Notes under the pieces: model-generated | The model's input: the letters and a program-made list of their open reading frames with translations, nothing else | Databases searched by the model: none | Told to the model about the DNA's origin: nothing | In this document: piece by piece, positions 10,098 through 20,400 of the stretch | How positions within the stretch are numbered: the first letter of the stretch is position 1 | Layout: each line of letters opens with the position of its first letter | Origin: Emticicia sp965283955 | GTDB lineage: Bacteria; Bacteroidota; Bacteroidia; Cytophagales; Spirosomataceae | NCBI GenBank assembly: GCA_965283955.1 | Contig: CBDIQW010000001.1 | Coordinates: forward strand, 5,270,001-5,334,000 | DNA: 64,000 bases | Reading direction: 5' to 3' | Made by a program: the position numbers and the translations under genes

Positions 10098-10283
10098 ATC
10101 TGTCTTTCAGTTACATTCTTTCAGATTATAAATTATCAATAAATACCTTTTATAAACTTTCTTTGAAGAATATAAATAGTAAAGGTTGGATAGGATATAT
10201 TAGTGTTTGCTATTTTTTGAAAGATTACCATTTTCAAATTAATATGAAAAAAACTTTCCTACATCAACCCAAAGTCAATTATA

Positions 10284-11260
10284 ATGAGAATTATCAACCA
10301 TCCCATTTTATGCAATTATTACGTTACCTATCGTTGTAATGCTTCGTGTAGCTTTTGTGATATATGGGAAAAACCTTCTCCTTATATTACACTTCAAAAT
10401 TTTAAAGAAAACCTTCGAGATCTAAAAAAACTGGGAGTCAAGGTCATTGATTTTACAGGGGAGAACCATTGCTCCATAGAGATTTGGATATTCTTTTAGC
10501 AGAAGCCAAAGCTATGGGAATGATTACTACCGTAACAACCAATTGTTTGTTATACCCAAAATATGCAGAACGTTTAAAAAACAAGGTTGATATGCTGCAT
10601 TTCTCACTTGATTCTCCAGACGAAGATGCCCATAATAAGTCGAGAGGAGTAAAATGTTTTGATAAAGTGGTTGAATCAATTGCCATAGCAAAGAAATTAG
10701 GAGAAAGACCAGATATTTTATTTACAGTCTTTGAAAATAACATTGAACTTATAGAGAGGGTTTGGCGAGAGTTTACGCAACCAAACAATCTAATGTTGAT
10801 ATTAAATCCTGTTTTTGATTATAATAATGTTGAAACGGGTGAAAAACTATCTGATGAAAGTTTGAATAAACTATTGTGGTGGGGTAAACAGAAAAATGTT
10901 TTTCTGAATGAAGCATTCATTACTCTAAGAAAAAACGGTGGTAATGATATTAATAATCCAATTTGTAAAGCAGCATCTTCAACAATTGTAATTTCGCCTG
11001 AAAATAAATTAGTACTTCCTTGTTATCATTTGGGGAGCAAAGAATTTCCAATTAATAATAATTTACATACACTATACAATTCAACGGATGTTCAAAATAT
11101 TGTAGCCTTAGAGGGGAAATTAAAAGAGTGTGAAGGCTGCACAATAAACTGTTATATGCAACCATCTTTCTCAGTGGAAATCAACAAATATTTTTGGAAA
11201 GCCCTTCCGAGTACTTTAAAATACAATTTTATTAAAGGTACTTGGAAGAATCTCTTTTGA
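10284..11260 (+). pseudogene. radical SAM/SPASM protein, one frameshift
   Basis: The first frame gives IINHPILCNYYVTYRCNASC and the radical SAM cluster motif CNASCSFC, then ...KVIDFTGENHCS and a premature stop at 10497. A second frame resumes with EPLLHRDLDILLAEAKA. Adding one G to the GGGG at 10457-10460 restores the family motif FTGGEPLLHRDL, so this is a homopolymer deletion. The C-terminal half has a SPASM-like Cys set (NPICKAASS, LVLPCYHLG, CEGCTINCYMQ). Total length about 325 residues. Function unknown; the second radical SAM/SPASM gene in 5 kb, not closely similar to the first. Confidence 0.83.
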
Positions 11261-11396
11261 ATAGTATTCACTTAATATCTGGCAAGAAATAAAACAGCAT
11301 GAATGTAAACTGCTTATTGGGTGCATCAATGCTATTGGAACTCTGTGAGGGCATTCTTTTTTATTATATAAAATAATGCTTGTGTTCAATAATATT

Positions 11397-11977
11397 TTAT
11401 TTCCTACTAATAAACCTATTCCCTTCGATATAGAACCGATAAGGTAAATCTACTCCCTGTGTAATACCGATTCGAGTAGTAGTGACGATTGAAAAGTCAG
11501 TATTGGTTGATTCAAGGCAATGAAATTCGTCGGAATCAAGTGTTAGAAAATTAAAATCGAGAGTAATGCCCATTGCTTGCACCAATTTTGCTGAGCTACT
11601 GCATAAATTCTTTAAATCATTGGTTTTTCGACGTTTTTGCATCAATTCAATACCTTCTGTGGGTTCTAAGGCTCTGAATTAAAACTGCTTCTCCAATTTC
11701 TTTTGCTCCGCTTGAAATATTTACACAATAATGCATTCCATAAATTAGATACACATAGCACGTTCCCGCACTTTCAAACATGGGAGCATTTCTGTGCTGA
11801 TTTTTTGCGATAAGCATGACAAGCTGGGTCGCCTTGCAAGTATCCTTCGGTTTCTACAATGATTCCCGCTGTGCGTCCTTCTGAGCTATCATGTACCAAA
11901 GTACAGCCTAAAAGTAACTTTGATAAAGTCAATGTATCATGTTTTTCATAAAATTCTTTGGGAAGAATATTTTGCAT
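11397..11977 (-). pseudogene. 3-methyladenine DNA glycosylase (AAG/MPG family), two frameshifts
   Basis: Three frames together give a complete AAG-family protein of about 193 residues: LPKEFYEKHDTLTLSKLLLG...IIVETEGYLQGDPACHAYR, then NAPMFESAGTCYVYLIYGMHYCVN...EIGEAVLI, then ALEPTEGIELMQKRRK...GVDLPYRFYIEGNRFISRK. The breaks are an extra A in an A6 run (T6 at 11801-11806 on the + strand) and an extra C near 11676. The catalytic VETEGY motif and the YLIYGMHYCVN core are both present. The enzyme removes alkylated purines in base-excision repair. Because every family motif is present in some frame, error is more likely than decay. Confidence 0.85.
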
Positions 11978-12007
11978 CTGTACTTTTGGTAAACTTTAAG
12001 TTATTGT

Positions 12008-12878
12008 ATGAAAAAACTCCTCTTTTTTGTTCTCTTGTCGCACTTTTGCATGGCACAAGATGATGTTGCAATTATCAAAAAGGCTACTTGGGAAACTACG
12101 AAGTTGGGAAAAAGTTTTATTGGAAACGAATACATTTTAAGCAAAAAGAGCTTTTAGTGCCAATCAGTCCATTAATATTTTGGAGATTTCGCTCAATAAT
12201 AAAAAAGTAAAGTTTGGTTTTGCAGCTGTCGATTCAATAAAAACAGATCCTCAAATCAAGCGTTCGTTACAGAAGACAAGTAAAATCGCAGCCGATTTAG
12301 GAGCAATAGCCGCTGTAAATGCTGGTTTTTTCGATATGAAAAATGGCGGTGCAGTTGATTTTTTGAAAATTGATGGAACGGTAATAGATACTACTCGACT
12401 ATCAAATGTTGCTCGACTACCTTTTCATTCTATTTCGGGCATAATTATCGAAAATAACAAAGTAAGCATCATAAAAGGAGAGCAAAAGGCAGGTTGGGAG
12501 AAAAATTTGACCCAAGAAAATGTTTTATTAACAGGTCCATTATTGATGTATAACGGCATACTGGAAGAATTAGCCAAAACTCCTTTCAATGATAATCGTC
12601 ATCCTCGCACGTGTGCTTGTGTAACAAACGATGAAAAATTGTTGTTGATTACGGTAGATGGTCGCTCTGCCGAGTCTTTTGGTATGACTTTGGCTGAATT
12701 AAGTACGTTGGCAAAAGCTCTAAATTGTAAAGATGCTATCAATTTTGACGGTGGAGGCTCAACAACCATGTATATCAAAGGTCAACCCGAAAGTGGCGTT
12801 GTGAATTATCCATCAGATAATAAATTGTTCGACCACGCTGGCGAACGCCCTGTAAGTAATATTTTTTATGTAAAATAA
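12008..12878 (+). pseudogene. secreted phosphodiester glycosidase family (NAGPA-like) protein, two frameshifts
   Basis: Starts at the ATG at 12008 with a signal peptide (KKLLFFVLLSHFCMAQD). The N-terminal frame reaches WETTKLGK; a second frame gives FYWKRIHFKQKEL; a third gives FSANQSINILEISLNN and the rest of the protein. Both breaks are one-base deletions, at the A5 run near 12110 and the T4 run at 12152-12155. The remaining 232 codons have family signatures: AAVNAGFFDMKNGG, RHPRTCACVT, LLITVDGRSAESFGMT, INFDGGGSTTMY. Family members cleave phosphodiester-linked glycans or exopolysaccharide. Roughly 290 residues in total. It ends 81 bases before nuoD. Confidence 0.82.
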
Positions 12879-12891
12879 GATATTAGATTTT

Positions 12892-12955
12892 AGACAAGAG
12901 ACATGAGATTCTGACTTCTCAATTCTCTTGTCTCTTGTCTTACTTCTCATGTCTC
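12892..12955. repeat. overlapping perfect inverted repeats in the intergenic space
   Basis: AGACAAGAGA (12892-12901) pairs with TCTCTTGTCT (12931-12940), while GAGACATGAGA (12898-12908) pairs with TCTCATGTCTC (12945-12955). The left arms overlap, so the two hairpins exclude each other. The element fills the gap between the glycosidase gene and nuoD. It may be a terminator, a REP-like relic or a leader structure; no T-run follows. Confidence 0.6.
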
Positions 12956-12959
12956 AAAA

Positions 12960-14171
12960 ATGCAACAAATACAATATAAATATCGCCCCGAAAACCTGAC
13001 TATTTCAGAACCGAACAAATACAAACCCGAAGATTTGTATTCAGAAGAAATGGTGCTGAATCTTGGTCCACAACACCCATCTACGCATGGTGTTTTACGT
13101 TTGGAAGTGCTTACTGATGGTGAAGCTGTGGTCGATGTGGTATCTCATTTGGGCTATTTGCATCGCTGTTTCGAGAAGCACGCCGAAAGCTTGCCATTCA
13201 ATCAAATCATTCCTTATGTTGATAGAATGGACTACGTAGCAGCCATGAATTCGGAATTGGCGTATGTGATGGGTATCGAAAAAATGCTCGGAATCGATAA
13301 AGATTTACCCAAAAGAGTGGAGTATATACGAGTGTTGGTGGCAGAATTAAACCGTTTAGCTTCACATTTTATAGCCATCGGGACTTATGCACTTGATATT
13401 GGTGCGGCCACGCCGTTTCTCTGGATTTTTCGTGACCGTGAACATATTATGCGTATGCTCGAATGGCTTTGCGGAGCCAGAATGCTCTACAATTATGTGT
13501 GGGTAGGGGGCTTGTTCTATGATTTACCCGTAGGTTTTGAAGAGCGTTGCCGAGAATTTATTGATTATCTTAAACCAAAACTGATTGAGTTACAACAATT
13601 GGTCATCGAAAATCACATTTTTATCAATCGAACGGCAAATATTGGGGTTTTACCTTTGCCGATGGCCATTAATTATGGTTGTACGCCAGTTTTGCGTGGT
13701 TCGGGACTAAAATGGGATTTACGTAAGGTTGATGCCTATTCGGTTTACGGTGAAATTGATTTTGATATTCCAGTAGGTAAGGGAGAAGCTGGAAAAGTTG
13801 GCGATTGTTGGGATAGAAACAATGTGCGTGTGCAAGAATGTTGGGAATCGGTGAAAATTATTGAGCAATGCCTTGAAAAGCTCACCAAAGAGCATAAAAG
13901 AACTTCTGATTTCGAACCACAAGCACTTGTTCCAAAGAAAATTCGTCCACCGAAAATGGATTTTTATGCTCGTGCCGAAAATCCGAAAGGAGAATTAGGT
14001 TTCTTTTTCCGTACCGATGGCCGTTCAGATATTCCGACAAGAGTAAAAGCCCGTGCTTGTTCGTTCAATAACTTATCAGTTTTGCCCGATTTAGCTCGTG
14101 GTGGCATGATTGCCGATTTAGTGGCTGTAATTGGCTCGCTTGATGTAGTGATGGGAGAGGTGGATAGGTAA
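12960..14171 (+). CDS. nuoD: NADH-quinone oxidoreductase subunit D
   Basis: A 403-residue 49-kDa-type subunit of complex I: LNLGPQHPSTHGVLR near residue 34, HLGYLHRCFEKHAE, the MNSELAYVMGIEKML region, GSGLKWDLRK, and C-terminal FNNLSVLPDLARGGMIADLVAVIGSLD. With subunit B it lines the quinone pocket of the proton-pumping complex. Sequence and length are complete and undisturbed. No other nuo gene is present on either side: upstream is an NAGPA-like gene and downstream a convergent permease only 4 bases away. Whether a full nuo operon lies elsewhere cannot be seen. Confidence 0.96.
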   Translation: MQQIQYKYRPENLTISEPNKYKPEDLYSEEMVLNLGPQHPSTHGVLRLEVLTDGEAVVDVVSHLGYLHRCFEKHAESLPFNQIIPYVDRMDYVAAMNSELAYVMGIEKMLGIDKDLPKRVEYIRVLVAELNRLASHFIAIGTYALDIGAATPFLWIFRDREHIMRMLEWLCGARMLYNYVWVGGLFYDLPVGFEERCREFIDYLKPKLIELQQLVIENHIFINRTANIGVLPLPMAINYGCTPVLRGSGLKWDLRKVDAYSVYGEIDFDIPVGKGEAGKVGDCWDRNNVRVQECWESVKIIEQCLEKLTKEHKRTSDFEPQALVPKKIRPPKMDFYARAENPKGELGFFFRTDGRSDIPTRVKARACSFNNLSVLPDLARGGMIADLVAVIGSLDVVMGEVDR

Positions 14172-14175
14172 TTGA

Positions 14176-15555
14176 TTAATTCTTCCTCCAAAAAACGTAG
14201 AATGGAATCCCAGTAGCAATCAAACCCAACCCCATGAAGGCTTCATTGGGCTGGTTATAGATGGTGATAATGAGTAGAGAAATGCAGAAAATTACAAAAA
14301 ATGCGGGTACAAATGGATACCCAACTACTTTGTACTTCCTTTCGATATTCGGACTCTTTATTCTTAAAATGATAACACCTAAAGCCGTACTTCCGTAATA
14401 AATAAATGACGCAAATACGAGCATATCGGTTAGTTGGTCGAAACTTCCAGACCATATTAAAAGTATTGACCATATTGCTTGTATAAAAAGTGAAAAATCA
14501 GGTGTTTGAAATTTTGGGTGAATGGAAGAAGCATTTTTGAAAAACAAACCATCTCTCGACATAGCATAAAAGATTCTGGCCGACATCATAATTGAGCAGT
14601 TGGTGGCATTTAGGGTGGTTACGAGTATCAAACAACCTACAAAAAGCACCCCAGTTTTGCCGAGAATCTGATTGGCAACTTCAATAGCGGCTATTTTATT
14701 CGGCGTCTCGGTGAGTTGAATGAAGTAATCTATCGGCAGAATATAAACGAAAACGATGTTGAGCAACACATAAATTAAAATCACGATTCCTGTTCCAAAA
14801 CCCAAAGCGAGAGGCAAGTTTCGTTGAGGATTTTTTACTTCTTCTCCAATATAACCAATATGATTCCAGCCTTCATAACCCCAAAAAGCACCAAGACTTG
14901 CCAGCATCATGGCTTTTGCTAAACCCCAACCTTCAATCGAGGTATTATCGAAATGACTACTTTTCTGAGTAAAGTTTTCAAAACTTCCTTGCGAGGAACT
15001 TAGTCCGAAGATAATTAGTAGTAAAACCGCCCCAAACATCAGATAAGTAAGCACACTACTCAAACTTTCGGCTACCTTAATTCCTCGATAATTGAGCAGA
15101 CTCAGTAAAATTACCAAGCTCGACGCCAGTATTTTGATAGAAAAATTATCAAGAATATTTACGCCAAAAACGATAAAACTAAGATTGAAATCAGCGAGTG
15201 GAACAAGGCTATTGAATGATTGTGCAAAAATATAAGCCAGAGCCGCAATGGAGGCGGTTTTCATGACGGTAAAATTTCCCCAACCATACAGAAAAGCAAA
15301 AAAACGACCATAAATTTTCTGAAAATAAGCATATTCACCACCAGAATCGGGGTACATACTCGCCATTTCAGCAGTTGATAAAGCTCCTGCTAAACTGATA
15401 ACTCCTGCTAAAATCCAACATAAAATCACCAAAATAGGCGAACCCAACTCAGCTGACATTGGAGCGATTTTTTTGAATACCCCAGAGCCAACAATCACAC
15501 TCACTACCAAAATAGTAGCGGCTCGTAGTCCGATTTTAGGTGTTAGTTTTGACAT
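14176..15555 (-). CDS. APC-family amino acid permease
   Basis: A 459-residue inner-membrane protein with about 12 hydrophobic helices. The start (LGLRAATILVVSVIVGSGVFKK), the GGEYAYFQKIYGRFFAFLYGW motif and GYEGWNHIGYIGEEVKNPQRNLP are typical of the amino acid/polyamine/organocation (APC) superfamily, LAT-like branch. It is the last gene of the leftward D-amino-acid operon, 46 bases after the epimerase gene, so D-Glu, a D-amino acid or a dipeptide is a plausible substrate; that is inferred from context. It converges on nuoD with a 4-base gap. Confidence 0.9.
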   Translation of the reverse strand: MSKLTPKIGLRAATILVVSVIVGSGVFKKIAPMSAELGSPILVILCWILAGVISLAGALSTAEMASMYPDSGGEYAYFQKIYGRFFAFLYGWGNFTVMKTASIAALAYIFAQSFNSLVPLADFNLSFIVFGVNILDNFSIKILASSLVILLSLLNYRGIKVAESLSSVLTYLMFGAVLLLIIFGLSSSQGSFENFTQKSSHFDNTSIEGWGLAKAMMLASLGAFWGYEGWNHIGYIGEEVKNPQRNLPLALGFGTGIVILIYVLLNIVFVYILPIDYFIQLTETPNKIAAIEVANQILGKTGVLFVGCLILVTTLNATNCSIMMSARIFYAMSRDGLFFKNASSIHPKFQTPDFSLFIQAIWSILLIWSGSFDQLTDMLVFASFIYYGSTALGVIILRIKSPNIERKYKVVGYPFVPAFFVIFCISLLIITIYNQPNEAFMGLGLIATGIPFYVFWRKN

Positions 15556-15601
15556 AGTAGAGCAAGTTTCAAACTTGCATAAAGTTTGTTAGAAATAGAT
15601 A

Positions 15602-16672
15602 TTACACATTTTTTTCATATCCAAAACCCGCTTTCTGATTTATTTTAAGAAAACCATCTTCTAAAGCAAAACCACCACTAACTAAATCTTCCGCCAAATC
15701 GAAACTGCCATCAAGGTCGAGATAGCGAGTATTTTTACATGAATAGGCCACATGAAGAGCTGCCGTTATACTGGCAATACTTTCGTCGTTACAGCCCCAA
15801 AACAAATCAATATTTGCTTGTTGAGCGATATTAGCAATTTCTAAAGCCCCTAAAATACCTCCACATTTCATTAGCTTAATATTAAAAATGCCAAAAGGCT
15901 GATGAATGGCACTGAATGATAAAGCTGATTTTGCATTTTTCAAAGATTCATCGGCAGCGAGTAGTTTACACTCGTAGACACTAAGGGCAAATAATTCTGA
16001 TTCTTTACCAACTTTTAATGGTTGTTCGATTAATTCTACGTTAGTTTTTGAGGTTTCGGTTAGAAATTTCTTTAACTGCTCCAAAGAATACCCTTGATTA
16101 GCATCGACTCTAATTTTTAGATTATTTTTATAAGTTTCGTGTAAACGTATAATGCGTTCAATGTCTTCGTCAACGTTAATGCCTGTCTTCACTTTTATTA
16201 CCTTGAAGCCCAGTTCAGCGTAATTTTTAGCTTCTTCAAGGGTTTCATTCACAGCCATAATGCCGATTGTTACGGAAGTGGGTAGATATTTTATTTTTTG
16301 TCCATAAAAATCGACGATTGGAGTATCTAAAAACTTCCCAAAAGCATCGTGCAAGGCTAAGTCGATGGCTGCTTGCGTGCCAGCCAAAAGTGGAAAATGT
16401 TGATGGGTTTCAAAAATAATTTGTCGGAAATGTCTTATATCTCGCCCAATAAAACTCTGCATAAAGTCAGATTGCAAGTTTTGTAAAGTTTGCTGGGAGT
16501 TTTCACCAATTACTTCTTCGGCAGGGCTGGCCGATCCTAAACCTACGATGCCGTTTTCAAGTTCGATTTCCAGAAAAACTAATTCGACATCAGAAAAAGT
16601 ACTGTATGCAATCGTGTAAGGCTTTGTTAAAGCCAGTTTTTTTAGATAGGGTGTAATTGATTTTATTTTCAT
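15602..16672 (-). CDS. dipeptide epimerase, enolase superfamily (DgcA-like)
   Basis: A 356-residue muconate-lactonizing-subgroup enolase superfamily protein. Visible active-site residues are the KxK pair K160/K162 (FKVIKVKTG), metal ligands D190 (RVDAN), E216 (IEQPL) and D241 (AADES), second-side Lys K266 (NIKLMK), and a substrate-specificity DLDG (319-322) as in L-Ala-D/L-Glu epimerases. Classical members epimerise L-Ala-D-Glu from murein; homologues beside DUF1611 genes have been described as N-acetyl-D-glutamate racemases. The start codon overlaps the upstream DUF1611 stop by 4 bases (ATGA), so translation is coupled. Which of the two activities it has cannot be settled from sequence. Confidence 0.9.
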   Translation of the reverse strand: MKIKSITPYLKKLALTKPYTIAYSTFSDVELVFLEIELENGIVGLGSASPAEEVIGENSQQTLQNLQSDFMQSFIGRDIRHFRQIIFETHQHFPLLAGTQAAIDLALHDAFGKFLDTPIVDFYGQKIKYLPTSVTIGIMAVNETLEEAKNYAELGFKVIKVKTGINVDEDIERIIRLHETYKNNLKIRVDANQGYSLEQLKKFLTETSKTNVELIEQPLKVGKESELFALSVYECKLLAADESLKNAKSALSFSAIHQPFGIFNIKLMKCGGILGALEIANIAQQANIDLFWGCNDESIASITAALHVAYSCKNTRYLDLDGSFDLAEDLVSGGFALEDGFLKINQKAGFGYEKNV

Positions 16673-17719
16673 GGTTTTAAAGCAATGAGTGTCGGAATCA
16701 GTTTTTCTACACCTTCTTGTATGGGCAAAAGTACTGGTATTTGGAGTTTTTGCTCATAAAAAGCTTGATATTCAAAGGCTTCCTCATCAGTGCATTTTTC
16801 GGTGTTAAGTGCCACCGCAATTACTTTTGAACCCAGTTTTTCGATAATTTCTATTTCGGATTCTACACTCGGAATCTCGCCCCAGTGTGGGTCATCATCA
16901 AAATATTTACGTTTGGGTGCGTGCAATAAAACTACGTGTTTAGCATTACCTGAAATCAAAAATTCGAGTCCGCATGCAGTCACTTGGATTGCGTAATGAA
17001 GATTGTCCTTCAAGAAATATAAAATCAGCGTGAGTGTCTTTCCAACAACTTACGATGGCATTCTCTAATTCGCCCGAAACAAAATCATTTAGGGTAGAAT
17101 CGAAGATAAAACCATATTTTCCGCCCTGCAACCAACCAGTTTGTCCAGTAAAAATCATTTGTCCATTCAAACCATTTCGTTCGCAGGCTTGGCGAAGCAT
17201 TCGGGCGGTTGTGCGTTTCCCCATCGCACAATCCATGCCGATTACGGCAATTATTTTTGCTTTTACATCTCTTACTTCACCCGTCCAAAAATGTAAATCT
17301 TTTCTGCTTTTTGGCTTTCTAATATCAACTAATTCTACTTTGTTTGCTTCGGACAAAGCAACGATTTCGGGTTTTTCAGAAAGATACTCGTGAAGACCAT
17401 TGACAATGGAAATGCCATTTTCGATAGCTATTTTGATAATATCAAGCATCGCTGGCGGTAAAACGCCACCAATTGTTGCAACGCCTATAATTAGATAATC
17501 AATTGATTGTAAATTGTTTATTGCGGAGTCGAGCGAGTCAAAAACAGGAATATTTCTATGTTTTCCGTCAAGCACTTCGCCCGCATCTTTGCCCGCTGTT
17601 TCTGCCGAATCTATTACACCTATAATCTCGTAGCGTTCCGTCCCTCTGATTAGTCCGTGGGCAGTTTTGGCATCACTTTTTTGCAATAAACCATTGGTAA
17701 GAATAACTGCTTTATTCAT
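16669..17719 (-). pseudogene. DUF1611 family protein (DgcN-like, putative D-glutamate N-acetyltransferase), one frameshift
   Basis: The N-terminal Rossmann-like domain (MNKAVILTNGLLQKSDAKTA...DYLIIGVATIGG) is followed by the DUF1611 P-loop-like domain with a Walker A-type GMDCAMGKRTT at residues 161-171 and FLEGQSSLRNPS. The frame then breaks near 16980 and continues with CGLEFLISGNAKHVVLLHAP...PTLIALKP to the stop at 16669. One extra base near 16979-16983 explains it. Total about 349 residues, normal for the family. DUF1611 proteins are often mislabelled NAD-dependent epimerases; family work known to me assigns DgcN as a D-Glu N-acetyltransferase. Its start overlaps the end of the upstream D-aminoacylase gene by 8 bases and its stop overlaps the epimerase start. 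Confidence 0.83.
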
Positions 17720-20250
17720 CTAATTTACTTTGTTTTTTGATTAAAACTCCCGAATATATACCTGTCCCATTCTGCGATTGATACACAACCTGTCCGTTTA
17801 CCCAAACTTTTTCGATACCCGTCGAGAGGGCTTTTCCATCTTGAATATTGGCATTATCAATGACCGTATCAGGGTTGAAAAGCACTAAATCTGCATAATT
17901 GCCGTTGGCAATAATTCCTCTATCATGGATACCTAAATTCTCGGCCGATAAACCTGTCATTTTATAAATTGCCGTTTCGAGCGGCATGAGTTTTTGTTCA
18001 CGCACATATCTGCCCAAAATTTTTGTAAAAGTTCCATGTCCACGTGGATGGCCGCTCGATGAACCATCTGAGCAAATATTGGTGTGCGACCAAAGTAGAA
18101 AATTAGCAACATCGGCTTCATCCATTGATTTTCCCATGATTGCCTCAATTCCTTCATTAAAATCTGGGTTTTTCTCTTCAAATTCGGCTGCAATGGCTAT
18201 TAAATTCATTAGCGTTTGCGATGGTTTTTCGTTACGTTCTTTAGCAATTGCTGAAATTGTTTTTCCTGCGTAAGATTTATTTGGGGCAAAACGCACCAAA
18301 ACCGATTTTTCTGGGTCAAATAATTGATTGACAGCAAATTCGGCACTGGTAGGATTCGTATAATCTCGGTTGGGAAAAAGTACACGAAGCGTAGAATTCC
18401 AGAAATCATAAGGATAGCAATCGGCTGTGATATTGATTCCCTCAGCACGAGCTTTTTGTAACCTTGTCAATAACTGCGGTGATTTGCCCCATTGGTCTTT
18501 TTTCGCAATTTTTATGTGCGAAATCTGTACAGTAATTTTAGTTTCTCTACCAATTTCGATGATTTCATCAATGGCATCATCCAAATTGATGTCTTCACTG
18601 CGAATATGGCTCATGTATCGGCCACCGTTTTCGGCTACTATTTGAGCAAGTTGCAAAACTTCATCTCGGTTTGAGAAGAATGCAGATTCATATTCCAAAC
18701 CCGTAGCCAGACCCAAAGAACCTTTTTCTAATTCTTTTTTTAATTCGGCTAGTTCATGACAATTTTTATTGAATTCTTTGTTGGGTACAAACTTTTACCA
18801 TTACTTCACTTCGTAGTGTAGAATGTCCAGTATATGTAGCAATATTGACTGCAACTGGCCGTTTTTTGAAGAAATTTTTCAATGTATCCATTGGGTAACT
18901 GCCACCATCTTGGCCAATCACAATAGTCGTAATGCCCTGACTAACAGCGGGAATAGCTTCGGGAACTTTATTGAGTCCCCCAAAATGGTGGCTATGGGTA
19001 TCAATAAATCCAGGTGATAGAACCAATCCTTGTCCGTCTGTACTTTCTTCATTTGGGAAAGCAATTAGATTACCAATTTCCCAGATTTTATCATCTTTTA
19101 AACGCACACTTGCTTTGCGAGCAACCGAACCAGTACCATCAATGAGTTTGATATTTTTGATGAGCTGGGTTGTGGGAATTTCATATTTTTTATTTTCTAA
19201 AATAGCATTTACTATTTCAATCGAATTTTTATTCGTAGAATTGCTCAGAATAATGAGCGTATTTTTTTTATCAATGTTTCGTTTGATAATATTAAAGAAG
19301 CCCACCCAGCTACCTGTATGCACAAAAGTTGTTTTGTCTTCACTAATTCCCCAACCAAAACCATAATTATAGGTGTTCCCATTTTTTAGTTTCACTGGGG
19401 TAAATGCCTCTTGTAGCGTTGTTTTACTGACTAATTTATTGGTATAAAGAGCTTGTTCCCAAGTCAATAAATCTTCAATCGAAGAATAAATATTGCCATC
19501 GCCTACAACACCATCAAATCTCATAAGGTCATTCAAAGAATTTTGTCCATTTTGACGCTCAAACCCGTAAACCCGCTGAGTTTTTAGGCTCAACGGGCTT
19601 TTCATGTTTAGATAATAAACAAAGGTGTTTGTTAGAAGAAGTGGTTTGGTGATATATTTATCAAAAAAAGTCTCAATTTTCATTTTTGAGGTTTTTTCTA
19701 TGATTGATGCCAGCAAAACATAGCCTGTATTACAATATTGCCACTCGCTACCTGACTCAAACTCAAGTGCTGGGCGAAGGTCTGCTAATAAACTAAGTAC
19801 CTTGTCATTATTGAGGGTGTCGAGTATATTAGTGTATTTGGTGGCTAAATCGAAATACTCGGGTAGGCCTGAAGTGTGCGTCAATAATTGCCGAATCGTG
19901 ATTTTATCGTAAGGAAAATTCGGTAAATGCTTTTTTACTTTATCATCAAATTGTAGTTTGCCTTGTTCTTTCAAAATCATGGTCATCATCGCCACAAATT
20001 GCTTAGAAATCGACGCCAAATTAAATGATGAATTCGTCGTAAGTGCTTCTTGTGTTTGAATACACGCAATTCCAAAAGCTTTTTTGTAGAGCGGTTTTCC
20101 TTCTTGGGCAATCAAGACTACGCCGTTGAACATTGCTTGTTCATTCAGTTTTGTGAGTGCAGAATTAACACTTTCAATTTGTTGAGGAGTGTACTGTGCA
20201 TGACTCAAATGAGTACAGAAAAGTACAACAAATAATAGAAAGCTTCGCAT
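17712..20250 (-). pseudogene. secreted serine hydrolase (beta-lactamase family) fused to N-acyl-D-amino-acid deacylase, one frameshift
   Basis: A Sec signal peptide (residues 1-19, ending SHAQ) is followed by a penicillin-binding/class C domain: SISK (S80-K83), YCN (Y172-N174), HTG (H311-G313). From about residue 362 an amidohydrolase begins (LIKNIKLIDGTGSV), with metal HxH at H419/H421 (GFIDTHSHH). The frame breaks at the T4 run 18793-18796 (one extra A in coding sense) and resumes as FVPNKEFNKNCHELAEL, running through MSHIRSE, VQISHIK and CSDGSS..HPRGHGTF, all D-aminoacylase landmarks. About 845 residues in all. The family's metal Cys position appears to be Asp (GQDGG). First gene of the operon; probably periplasmic. 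It could release D-amino acids from N-acylated or muropeptide-derived substrates. Confidence 0.82.
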
Positions 20251-20400
20251 GATTTTGATTTGATAAATGCTTTGAAATTTTGATAAAGTTAGTTTTTGTT
20301 CTTTTAAATGAGAAATTTTTCTAATATAAATAGAAATACATACTAATTTTAAGCAAAATATTCTTTTAGACTATACAATGAGATAAACAAAAAGCAAATT

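Noticed and set aside
10284..11260. Two separate small genes (71 and 263 codons)
   Set aside because: The two frames join at a GGGG run and together give the unbroken radical SAM motif FTGGEPLLHRDL; one protein is far more likely.
13719..13922. Minus-strand open frame inside nuoD
   Set aside because: Overlaps a certain gene and has no start context or family.
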